Positions 26,194 through 32,613 of a DNA stretch of 32,613 nucleotides are shown piece after piece. The position numbers and the translations under genes are program-made. How positions within the stretch are numbered: position 1 is the first letter of the stretch; each line of letters opens with the position of its first letter. Origin of the DNA: Cryobacterium sinapicolor (lineage in GTDB: Bacteria > Actinomycetota > Actinomycetes > Actinomycetales > Microbacteriaceae); contig NZ_SOGQ01000033.1 in NCBI RefSeq assembly GCF_004403465.1, forward strand, positions 1 through 32,613. The letters run 5' to 3'. A model generated the notes under the pieces. It saw nothing but the letters and a program-made list of their open reading frames with translations, was not told the origin of the DNA and searched no databases.

Positions 26194-27360
26194 CTAGGCG
26201 CCCCAGCCAGCCTGGGTGCCCCCGACCCGGTCGGCCGAGATCTTCTCCTGGTAACCGGATGCCGCGTAGGCCTTCATCGGGTCTCCGGCGAGCCCACGGG
26301 ACTCGCGCCACGCGGCCAAGTCGGGGCGAACATCGGCGTAGAAGGCGTCCATCATGATTGCGTTGGCGCCGAGGACGTCGCTGTTCATCTGGGCGGTGGC
26401 GAGGGCTTCATTGTCGACGAGCAGGGCGCGCGCCGTCATCTCCTGCACATTGAGCACGGAACGGATCTGGCCGGGTATCTTCTCTTCAACGTTGTGGCAC
26501 TGGTCGAGCATGAACGCCACCGTGGAGTCGGGGCCGTAGCCGCCACCGCGGATCACTTCGTAGAGGATGCGGAACAGCTGGAAAGGGTCGGCCGCCCCGA
26601 CGATGAGGTCATCGTCGGCGTAGAAGCGTGAGTTGAAATCGAAGGAGCCGAGCTTTCCGAGGCGCAGCAGCTGAGCGACGATGAACTCGATATTGGTGCC
26701 GGGGGCGTGGTGGCCGGTATCGAGGCAGACCATCGCCCGGTCGCCGAGGGCGGAGACCTGGGAGTAGGAGGTTCCCCAGTCGGGAACATCAGTGTGGTAG
26801 AAGGCCGGCTCAAAGAACTTGTACTCGAGGACGAGACGCTGGTTTGCGCCCACGCGGTCGTAGATTTTCGCGAGGGAGTCCGCGAGGCGGTCCTGCCGGC
26901 CGCGGATGTCGCCCTGGCCGGGATAATTCGTGCCGTCTGCCAACCACACTTTCAGGTCACGGGAACCGGTCTGGTCCATTACGTCAATGCACTCGAAGTG
27001 ATGATCGATCGCCCGCTGGCGCACCTTCGGGTCGATGTGGGTGAGGCTGCCGAACTTGTACACGTCGTCCTGGAACGTATTGGAGTTGACTGTGCCCAGT
27101 TTCACGCCATGGTCTTCGGCGAACGCGCCGAGTGCGTCGTAGTCCTCGACCTTGTCCCACGGGATGTGCAAGGCGACGCTGGGGGACAGGGCGGTGTATT
27201 GGTTCACCTGAGCGGCATCCGCGATCTTTTCCTGCGGCGTGCGCGGGGTGCCAGGGGTGCCAAACACCTTGAACCGGGTGCCCGAATTGCCGAAAGCCCA
27301 GGAGGGGAGCTCGATGGCCTGGCTTTCCAGGAGGAGGAGAGTTTCTGCGTTTACCGTCAT
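26194..27360 (-). CDS. rhaI: L-rhamnose isomerase
   Basis: 388 residues, xylose-isomerase-like TIM barrel of the Streptomyces-type rhamnose isomerases, clearly different in length and sequence from E. coli RhaA. It converts L-rhamnose to L-rhamnulose. Metal-site residues can be seen in order: Glu in LVLEYKFFEPAFYHTD, Asp and His in MVCLDTGHHAPGTN, Asp in LGSFDFNSRFYADDDLIVG. KVWLADGTNYPGQGD is a family signature. It starts at an ATG at 27358-27360 with a modest AGAAG upstream. It lies between aldolase and kinase on the same strand, about 100 bp after the aldolase gene; the gap contains a short tandem repeat, GATACTGCTGG twice. Confidence 0.95.
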   Translation of the reverse strand: MTVNAETLLLLESQAIELPSWAFGNSGTRFKVFGTPGTPRTPQEKIADAAQVNQYTALSPSVALHIPWDKVEDYDALGAFAEDHGVKLGTVNSNTFQDDVYKFGSLTHIDPKVRQRAIDHHFECIDVMDQTGSRDLKVWLADGTNYPGQGDIRGRQDRLADSLAKIYDRVGANQRLVLEYKFFEPAFYHTDVPDWGTSYSQVSALGDRAMVCLDTGHHAPGTNIEFIVAQLLRLGKLGSFDFNSRFYADDDLIVGAADPFQLFRILYEVIRGGGYGPDSTVAFMLDQCHNVEEKIPGQIRSVLNVQEMTARALLVDNEALATAQMNSDVLGANAIMMDAFYADVRPDLAAWRESRGLAGDPMKAYAASGYQEKISADRVGGTQAGWGA

Positions 27361-27459
27361 GGGGTCACTTCTCTGTGGATACTGCTGGGATACTGCTGGG
27401 TTGCTGATGGGTCGTGCGGGGTTTGCGGAGGCCCCGACGCGGGACCGCCCGGCGACTGA

Positions 27460-28101
27460 CTACGGAAGGCGAGCGCCTTCGGGGATGACGATGTTCTCGA
27501 GCTGCAGGATGTTCGGGGTTCCGAGGGAAAGTGCGCCATAGAGGACCTGGGCGTTCGCCTCGACCGCGACGGCCACCTTGAAGGCGCCGGCAGCATCATC
27601 GCCGACGGAGATCATGCCGTGGTTGCCCCAGACGACCGCGTTCGTGTCGTCGCCCATCAGAGCTGCGCTCAGTTCGCCGAAGTCCGTGTTGGTGGAGAAC
27701 TCGAATGGCATGATCCGCACGGCACCCTTGGCATAGAGCACCATGTTCAGAAGCACAGGGTCGATGGTCTTGCCGACGGCGCCGAACATGTTTGCGTACG
27801 GCGATTCGGTGTGCACGATCGCGTTGATATCGGGGCGGCGACGGTAGTGCGCAAGGTGCACATCCGTTTCGGTGGAAGGGAAGAGGTCGCCCTCGATGAC
27901 GACCCCGTCATAGCCGACGACGACCATCTGGTCGATGGTCAGCACGTCATAGCGGATGCCGGACGGCGTGATCACAATTGCCTCATGTTCCGGCAACCGA
28001 ATGGAGATATTGCCCTGGGTGTTGAAGTTCAGCCCGGTGCGGACCGACTCGCGGCACCAGTAGAGAATTTCTTCGCGAAGCTCGTTGCTTGCCCTGCTCA
28101 T
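27460..28101 (-). CDS. rhaD: Class II aldolase, probable L-rhamnulose-1-phosphate aldolase
   Basis: 213 residues, class II aldolase/adducin fold with zinc. In this operon the expected reaction is cleavage of L-rhamnulose 1-phosphate to dihydroxyacetone phosphate and L-lactaldehyde. Seen: N-terminal FNTQGNISIRL (phosphate binding), ITPSGIRYDVLT, the catalytic Glu in FPSTETDVHL, zinc ligands in IVHTES and VWGNHG. The second ligand of the usual HxH pair is Glu here (HTE instead of HTH), which I recall in an actinobacterial sub-branch. The length is closer to FucA than to E. coli RhaD (about 275), so fuculose-phosphate aldolase ancestry is possible; the function is assigned from context. AAGGA precedes the ATG. 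First gene of the operon, behind the 28170-28185 operator. Confidence 0.88.
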   Translation of the reverse strand: MSRASNELREEILYWCRESVRTGLNFNTQGNISIRLPEHEAIVITPSGIRYDVLTIDQMVVVGYDGVVIEGDLFPSTETDVHLAHYRRRPDINAIVHTESPYANMFGAVGKTIDPVLLNMVLYAKGAVRIMPFEFSTNTDFGELSAALMGDDTNAVVWGNHGMISVGDDAAGAFKVAVAVEANAQVLYGALSLGTPNILQLENIVIPEGARLP

Positions 28102-28169
28102 GGAGTCCTTGTCCTCTCGGACCGGAGAAGGGGGGGGTAACCCATCGCTTCCGCGGCCTCAACTTGAAT

Positions 28170-28185
28170 ATTGAATCGTTTCAAC
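28170..28185. promoter_or_regulatory. LacI-type operator of the rhaD-rhaI-rhaB operon
   Basis: ATTGAATCGTTTCAAC, core TTGAATCGTTTCAA, 69 bases upstream of rhaD. A second perfect palindrome, ACACTCCTGAGTGT (28184-28197), overlaps its end; the minus-strand -10 (TACACT-like) also falls here. Confidence 0.82.
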
Positions 28186-28307
28186 ACTCCTGAGTGTATT
28201 GCCCGATTCCGACACTCGTCAACTCGAGTCGGAAGCTCGCGCATATGTCGACTTGAGGATCGTGGTTAGCGAGGCTTACGATCGTGCCGTAGTCTGCTAG
28301 TGCATCC

Positions 28308-28323
28308 ATTGAATCGATTCAAT
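28308..28323. promoter_or_regulatory. LacI-type operator of the MFS transporter
   Basis: ATTGAATCGATTCAAT is a perfect 16-bp palindrome and the best match to the shared consensus. It lies 98 bases before the transporter start in the divergent promoter region. Confidence 0.85.
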
Positions 28324-28421
28324 TTATGGTCCGGATGCGGCGCTACCGGCGCCATCGCATCGCGTCCTCGTTGGTGAGGCACGAGCCTCTGCATCAATGA
28401 CGACAGCAAAGGAGGACCCCT

Positions 28422-29732
28422 GTGGTCCGAATGGGAAACAAGAGCACAACTGGAATGAAAGCCACAATCTCCGTGGCCATGTCCAATTACATCGAGGCGG
28501 GTTCGATCATCGCGATCGCCACGAGTCTGTCCTTGTGGCAGAAGGAATTCGGGATTGACGACTTCGCGGTTGGGCTTCTCGCGGCGCTTAGCGCCAACGC
28601 CTTCGGGGCCGCCGCGGGAGCGTTAATTGGTGGCCCACTCTGTGACAAGTACGGTCGCAAGTTCATCTACACGTATGACTTGATCCTGTACATGATCGGC
28701 GTGGCGATAGCGGTGTTCGCAGGAAGCTATTGGATGCTACTGATTGCCTTCATCATCACCGGCATCGCCGTCGGAGCCGGCGTTCCGGCGTCGTGGACCT
28801 ATCTCTCCGAACAGGCTCCGGCCGGAGAGCGGGCCAAACACGTAGGCGCGGCCCAATTGGCCTGGTCGTGTGGGCCGTTGATCGGCTTTCTCCTTGCTGT
28901 GCTCGTCGAACCTCTCGGGCTGTTCGGCAGCCGACTCATCTTCGCGCAACTGTTCATTGTCGCCTTCGTCACTTGGTATATGCGGCAGGGACTTCCAGAA
29001 ACGGCCATTTGGAAGGAGTCGAATGCCAACGCCACCTCGACCAACGTGTTCCACGGGGTCAAAGAGCTGTTCAGTAAGAAGGCGAACATCACCGCAATCT
29101 TTTTCCTCATCGGCGTCTATTCGTTCTGGAACATCGTGGCAGGTCAGGCCGGCATCTTCATGCCCCGCGTCTACGCGGCGGCGGGGGTGGAGAGCGCCAC
29201 AGAGCAATATCTTTTGCAGGCGCTCGTCTGGGGCCTCACCGTGGCGACAACCTACTTCGGTTTCATGCGTCTAGCCGACAAGTACAATCGTCGGAACCTC
29301 TACATCCTCGGTTCCGTTCTCGGGATCGCGGCGTGGGCCGTGTTGGTCTTCGCTGAACCGACGATGCCCGCGCTGCTCTCCTTCGCAGTGCTCTGGGGTG
29401 TTGCCGCCGGGATTGGCGCCCAGGCCTTCTACGGCCTGTGGGCCAGCGAACTGTTCGCTACGCCGTACCGCGCGAGTGCCCAGGGCATCTTGTTTTTTGT
29501 CGCCCGGATCATGGTCGGCCTGCTCAGCATGGTGTTCCCAATCCTGCTTACCTCGATTGGGCTGTCGTGGCTTGGGCTCATTCTGATCGGATTCTTAATG
29601 GTATCTCTGGTGGTTGGTGCCGCGTGGGCGCCGCGCACGCAGGGCAAGACGCTCCAGCAGATCGAAGCCGAGCGTTACCCGGAAGACGCCGAAATTGCGG
29701 TCGAACCGATCGCAATGAACATGCATTTCTAG
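28422..29732 (+). CDS. MFS sugar transporter, probable L-rhamnose importer
   Basis: 436 residues of the major facilitator superfamily with about 12 hydrophobic segments. The loop after helix 2 reads GGPLCDKYGRKFIY, the MFS motif A (GxxxDxxGRR), and RLADKYNRRNLY repeats it in the second half; this half-duplication supports a sugar-porter-like MFS. PASWTYLSEQAPAGERAKHVG is typical of members with an RxxG/PESPR-like loop. GTG at 28422 is chosen over the ATG at 28431 because GGAGG (28411-28415) is six bases from GTG. It is divergent from the aldolase operon, with its own operator, and no ABC-type rhamnose transporter is present, so it is the likely rhamnose uptake system. The substrate is inferred from the cluster. 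Confidence 0.9.
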   Translation: MVRMGNKSTTGMKATISVAMSNYIEAGSIIAIATSLSLWQKEFGIDDFAVGLLAALSANAFGAAAGALIGGPLCDKYGRKFIYTYDLILYMIGVAIAVFAGSYWMLLIAFIITGIAVGAGVPASWTYLSEQAPAGERAKHVGAAQLAWSCGPLIGFLLAVLVEPLGLFGSRLIFAQLFIVAFVTWYMRQGLPETAIWKESNANATSTNVFHGVKELFSKKANITAIFFLIGVYSFWNIVAGQAGIFMPRVYAAAGVESATEQYLLQALVWGLTVATTYFGFMRLADKYNRRNLYILGSVLGIAAWAVLVFAEPTMPALLSFAVLWGVAAGIGAQAFYGLWASELFATPYRASAQGILFFVARIMVGLLSMVFPILLTSIGLSWLGLILIGFLMVSLVVGAAWAPRTQGKTLQQIEAERYPEDAEIAVEPIAMNMHF

Positions 29733-29748
29733 CCGACAATAGGTGAGC

Positions 29749-29784
29749 GAGCCCGTCGGGTACCGAAAGGTTTTCGACGGGCTC
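29749..29784. terminator. Hairpin between the convergent MFS and lacI-type genes
   Basis: GAGCCCGTCG, a loop of 16 bases, then CGACGGGCTC: a perfect 10-bp stem in the short gap between convergent genes. No strong T tract. Confidence 0.7.
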
Positions 29785-29847
29785 GTCGCATTCTGCCGAA
29801 GGGTGACTGGGGTGCACTAACGATGGCGCGGGCAGCTGGTTCAGGGG

Positions 29848-30864
29848 TCAGCCCCCGGTGGACTCCCGCACCACGAGCTCGGGCTGGAACTCGATCTGTT
29901 CGTGCTCGAAGGCCTCCCCGTCCGCCGCTTCGCGCAAAAGCAGGTCAACCGCCGTGTACCCCATCAGTGCGCTCGGCTGGCGGATCGACGACAGCGGCAC
30001 CACGGCCGCAGAGGCGAACGCGATGTCGTCGTAGCCGATCAAGGCCACGTCTCTGGGAACCTGTACATCGCCGAGCATGCTGAAGGCCTGCAGCACTCCA
30101 ATGGCGAGCAAATCGTTCGCAGCGAACACGGCGTCCGGCCGATCAGCAGGATTCCTTGCACGCAATTGTTCGCCGACAGCTCGCCCCTGCAGGACTGACA
30201 GGGAATCCGTGTCTATGGACTCAAGAGTCGCTCCAGTATGTTCCGCAATCGCTTTGCGCGCGCCTGCGAGCCGGTCGGCGACCTGGCGGAGGGCGTGCGG
30301 GCCGCCTACGAATGCGATGCGGGTGCGCCCAGTCGACGTCAGGTGACTCACGGCAAGGTATCCACCAGCAACATCGTCGACGGCCACGGACGAAAAGTTT
30401 TGATCGTCTGTTTGACGGTCGACAAGAACGGTGGGAGTTCCGCTGGCTCGCAGGCCGGCCAGCCGCCCCCCTACGTCTCCGAGCGGAGAAATGAGCACGC
30501 CGAGCACACGTTGTTCCTCAAATAGGTCCAAGTAGGCACTTTCGCGGTCAATATTCTCGTCGCTGTTGCCAAGGAGCACGGCTAGGCCCTGTTCGGCGGC
30601 CCGCTCCTCGGCGCCGCGCGCGACGTCCGAAAAAAACGGATTGGCCACGTCGAGCACGACGAGGCCTATGCTTCGGCTGCGGCCTGCCCGCAGTTGCCGA
30701 GCGGCGTCATTTCGCACGAAGCCAAGTTTCGTGATGGCAGCCTGCACGCGTTTGACGGTTCCGGCCGACACTTTGCCTGGGCTGTTCAGGACATTTGAGA
30801 CCGTACCCACTGAGACGCCCGCGCTGGCGGCCACGTCGCGAACACCGATCACTGCCACTGTCAC
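29848..30864 (-). CDS. LacI-family transcriptional regulator of the rhamnose cluster
   Basis: 338 residues. The N-terminal HTH, VRDVAASAGVSVGTVSNVLN (about 8-27), with the hinge RQLRAGRSRSIGLVV, is standard for LacI/GalR proteins; the periplasmic-binding-protein-like effector domain follows, with VANPFFSDVARG, VFAANDLLAIGVLQA and ALIGYDDIAFA. LacI-type proteins of this kind bind palindromes with a central CG; the four TTGAATCGATTCAA-like sites in this window are the obvious targets. It probably represses the cluster until rhamnose or a derivative binds. The start is a GTG at 30862-30864 with a weak purine stretch. No such operator is seen before its own gene, so autoregulation is not evident. 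Rhamnose as effector is inferred from position. Confidence 0.93.
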   Translation of the reverse strand: MTVAVIGVRDVAASAGVSVGTVSNVLNSPGKVSAGTVKRVQAAITKLGFVRNDAARQLRAGRSRSIGLVVLDVANPFFSDVARGAEERAAEQGLAVLLGNSDENIDRESAYLDLFEEQRVLGVLISPLGDVGGRLAGLRASGTPTVLVDRQTDDQNFSSVAVDDVAGGYLAVSHLTSTGRTRIAFVGGPHALRQVADRLAGARKAIAEHTGATLESIDTDSLSVLQGRAVGEQLRARNPADRPDAVFAANDLLAIGVLQAFSMLGDVQVPRDVALIGYDDIAFASAAVVPLSSIRQPSALMGYTAVDLLLREAADGEAFEHEQIEFQPELVVRESTGG

Positions 30865-31072
30865 ACTCTTTCGCGGGGATTTATAGCGCTACTGCACCAT
30901 CAAGAGCTTAAAACATTCACTGGAGTGCACCGGAAACTGGCGCAGCCGGGAGTTTTGGGACCGGACACCAGCACGGCCGGGAATTTTCCGACCATTGTCC
31001 AACCATTCAACCCCCGTCGCCGATTTGTCTTCGACAACCTGCGGCTTGCAGCGTAAGGGCGCAAAGTGGATA

Positions 31073-31088
31073 ATTGAATCGATTCATA
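31073..31088. promoter_or_regulatory. LacI-type operator of rhaM
   Basis: ATTGAATCGATTCATA, one or two bases from the perfect palindrome at 28308. A GATAAT hexamer overlapping its left end is a likely -10 box, so the regulator would block promoter access. Confidence 0.82.
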
Positions 31089-31127
31089 TTTTGAACATAA
31101 AAGCAAACATAAAAGCAAGGACCCTCA

Positions 31128-31505
31128 ATGTCGAGCACGAGCGCTCACGCCCAGCACCGCGTGTGTTTCCAACTCCAGGTGAAGCCAGAATTGATCCCCG
31201 AGTATCGCCGCCGCCACGCTGCGGTCTGGCCCGACATGCTTCGTGCACTGAAGTCCACTGGATGGAACAGATACTCGATCTTTCTGCGCCCGGATGGGCT
31301 ACTGATTGGCTACTTCGAAACCGAGAGCTTGGCGGCTTCTCAGTCCGGAATGGCGGCGATCGAGGTCAACGCCCGCTGGCAGGCCGAAATGGGCGCCTTC
31401 TTCGTCGCACTCGACGGCGCGCCAGACACCGGTTTCGTGCAGCTGGAGGAAGTTTTTAATCTGGCTGCCCAACTTGATTGCCTCGCAGCAAGTTCCGTAG
31501 CCTGA
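31128..31505 (+). CDS. rhaM: L-rhamnose mutarotase
   Basis: 125 residues of the RhaM (DUF718) family, ferredoxin-like dimeric fold; interconverts alpha and beta anomers of L-rhamnose so that the isomerase is supplied with its preferred form. Family features: RVCFQLQVKPELIPEYRRRHAAVWPDML near the N terminus, with Tyr and His as probable active-site residues; GWNRYSIFLRPDGLLIGYFE in the middle; and NARWQAEMGAFF after it. The C-terminal 15 residues are a loose extension. AAGGA lies seven bases before the ATG at 31128. It is a single-gene unit with its own operator, separated from the other rha genes by lacI. It is the last intact gene before the debris region at the right edge. Confidence 0.93.
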   Translation: MSSTSAHAQHRVCFQLQVKPELIPEYRRRHAAVWPDMLRALKSTGWNRYSIFLRPDGLLIGYFETESLAASQSGMAAIEVNARWQAEMGAFFVALDGAPDTGFVQLEEVFNLAAQLDCLAASSVA

Positions 31506-31538
31506 AAAACGGGAATCACAGTGTGATCGATCAGCGGC

Positions 31539-31679
31539 GGAATCGCGGACCTCGCCGACTTAGCCCGGCGTGACCGGCTGCAACGGCGTGTGCTCGAGGT
31601 CGGCAGCCTCGCCGTATCGAACCTTGGCATGCTCGGAGTCGACGAGTTCTCCGCCAGCCTGAATCCGCCTCAGTTCGGA
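31539..31679 (+). pseudogene. Fragment of a 2-oxoacid dehydrogenase E2 (acyltransferase) catalytic domain
   Basis: The plus-strand frame here reads GIADLADLARRD, then VGSLAVSNLGMLGVDEFSAS and LNPPQ. This matches the E2 catalytic domain signature (TFTVSNLGMFGVDEFxAIINPPQ) with decay: the spacing before it is shortened and the following residues diverge. There is no start, no lipoyl domain and no continuation, so it is a relic of a pdhC/acoC-type gene about 45 codons long. It lies between rhaM and the second tRNA remnant. Confidence 0.68.
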
Positions 31680-31958
31680 ACTCAGGAATTATCCGCGGGG
31701 TTTCCGATTTCGTGGGGATCTCTTGCCGTGAACACTCGAGGAGCACTCTGGCAATGGGCTTGATCTCGCGGAAACACTGAGCCCTTCGCATTCGGACTCG
31801 ACGCGTGCCTGTCTATTCACCGATTATTGCGTCGAGACGGGCCTGAGCGGGCAGAGGTACCAGGAAAGAATCAGGCCACTTATTACACGGAGCTCCAAGT
31901 CACGCCGAAGTTTGACGTAGTTTTGCGCTGTTGGTCCAACAGGTCGAATCGGGTCGAA
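31680..31958. other. Debris region before the second tRNA remnant
   Basis: No gene recognised. Short frames on both strands lack start signals and family resemblance. Position between a gene relic and an att-like site suggests repeated recombination here. Confidence 0.4.
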
Positions 31959-32002
31959 CATAACGTGGTGTCGCGGTTTCGATTCCCGCTCCCGCTACAC
32001 GT
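31959..32002 (+). other. Attachment-site copy 2: 3' remnant of tRNA-Met(CAT)
   Basis: CATAACGTGG, T-arm CGCGGTTTCGATTCCCGC and acceptor strand TCCCGCTA again lack a tRNA 5' half. From CGTGGTGTCGCGG to AAAGGCCCTTTGA (31964-32015) it equals 21281-21332 with three mismatches. One T is missing from the anticodon stem, and the T-stem mismatch shows decay. Confidence 0.82.
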
Positions 32003-32004
32003 AA

Positions 32005-32047
32005 AGGCCCTTTGATCGAGAGTCATGCCGGTCACGGGGCCTTTTTT
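32005..32047 (+). terminator. tRNA-associated hairpin terminator, copy 2
   Basis: AAAGGCCC, loop, GGGGCCTTTTTT after a tRNA-Met remnant, with a good T tract. It shares its first arm with the terminator at 21320. Confidence 0.8.
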
Positions 32048-32508
32048 CTGCCTGCCACCACCCGGCTCTGATTTAAACGCCGGGCTCCGCGGAGGAACGT
32101 CCGTGCACCGGGAGCAGGGGCGGTCCAGTACGAACCTGGTGAAGTGCGTTCCTTCTGGATTCCTGAAATGACCCCGACGCAGATGCGTTCTTTCACCCAC
32201 GCTCCCGCACGCCCCGACAACTGGACGCGCTTGGGTACGTCGTCTTTGCCCACGTGTTGGACGAATCCATTGCGACGTCCAAGACTGAGGCATCGAATGA
32301 AGAAACCGATGGACAGTGCGGTGGGTGGCTGGCAGCGCAGGTAGGCCAACGCGGTGACTGCGGCATGGCCGCCCATCGGAGCAGCCACGGCGCAGCCCAT
32401 ACGAAGATGCTTCCCCGCGTCGCCGTGCACGCTAACGGAGTCGCCGGCTCCGATGATGTTGGGATACGCCTGGTGCTGAAGGGTTTCCGTGACCAGCAGC
32501 CTCCCTGA
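32032..32508 (-). pseudogene. C-terminal fragment of an FAD-dependent NAD(P)H oxidoreductase
   Basis: The frame from about 32508 reads GRLLVTETLQHQAYPNIIGAGDS, then LRMGCAVAAPMGGHAA, CLSLGRRNGFVQ and GAWVKERICV. This is the last third of NDH-2-like/FAD pyridine-nucleotide oxidoreductases, including the GD motif that contacts the flavin ribityl chain. The N-terminal FAD and NAD(P) domains are missing; upstream the frame runs into the direct and inverted repeats at 32522-32606. The 3' end runs into the tRNA terminator. It is a truncated relic, cut on both sides by recombination or by an insertion element. Confidence 0.72.
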
Positions 32509-32521
32509 GTATTCGATCGTC

Positions 32522-32606
32522 TGAGCCCCACCCGATCGTGCGCTTGAGCCCCACCGATCGTGCGCAGGAGCACCAGTGGTGGTGTGGCTCAGCACCACCG
32601 GTGCTC
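32522..32606. repeat. Direct repeat plus inverted repeat at the right edge
   Basis: TGAGCCCCACC(C)GATCGTGCGC occurs twice, at 32522-32543 and 32545-32565. It is followed by an inverted repeat: GAGCACCAGTGGTG (32568-32581) with CACCACCGGTGCTC (32593-32606), one mismatch. The block coincides exactly with the truncation point of the oxidoreductase fragment, which suggests the end of an insertion sequence that continues beyond the window. Confidence 0.6.
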
Positions 32607-32613
32607 TCTGTCA

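Overview
The window looks like a piece of a high-GC actinobacterial chromosome, most likely Microbacteriaceae-like. The grounds are GC-rich codon use, actinobacterial-type CRISPR repeats ending GGTGTTCCC, a mycobacterial-type LexA box on dnaE2, and a LacI-controlled actinobacterial L-rhamnose cluster. The genus is an inference.

Left part (1-6.8 kb): a long type I-E-style CRISPR array (about 31 repeats, 61-nt period) is followed by the SOS-type error-prone polymerase gene dnaE2 on the minus strand, then a second CRISPR tract of about 10 repeats and a third of 5. The last two look like one array split by about 270 bp. No cas genes are present. Repeat loops vary a great deal, but most changes keep the hairpin stem.

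Middle part (7-17.6 kb): an accessory, defence-island-like stretch. It holds a small unknown protein; a possible HEPN-like protein; a TIGR02391-type protein with RNPRAH; a translationally coupled pair that each carry an RX4H motif; a minus-strand three-gene operon (ParS/MbcA-like antitoxin-type protein, PD-(D/E)XK nuclease broken by one in-frame amber codon, DUF7255-like PD-(D/E)XK protein); a GIY-YIG-like protein; and a class II Fic protein with a C-terminal winged helix and a palindromic candidate operator.

Integration region (17.6-21.4 kb): a gene-poor stretch with nested palindromes, short GC-rich repeats and a tRNA-like D-arm remnant. It leads to an excisionase-like HTH gene and a tyrosine recombinase, followed directly by a 3' remnant of tRNA-Met(CAT) plus its terminator, which is a classic attachment site. 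A second copy of the same remnant lies at 31.96-32.02 kb.

Right part (21.3-32.6 kb): between the two tRNA remnants is a complete L-rhamnose utilisation cluster: lactaldehyde reductase; rhamnulokinase, isomerase and class II aldolase in one minus-strand operon; an MFS transporter; a LacI-type regulator; and rhamnose mutarotase. Four near-identical 16-bp palindromes (core TTGAATCGATTCAA) sit at the four promoters and define a compact local regulon. Both edges of this segment carry gene debris: a frameshifted membrane-protein gene, a fragment of a 2-oxoacid dehydrogenase E2 catalytic domain, and the C-terminal part of a flavin oxidoreductase.
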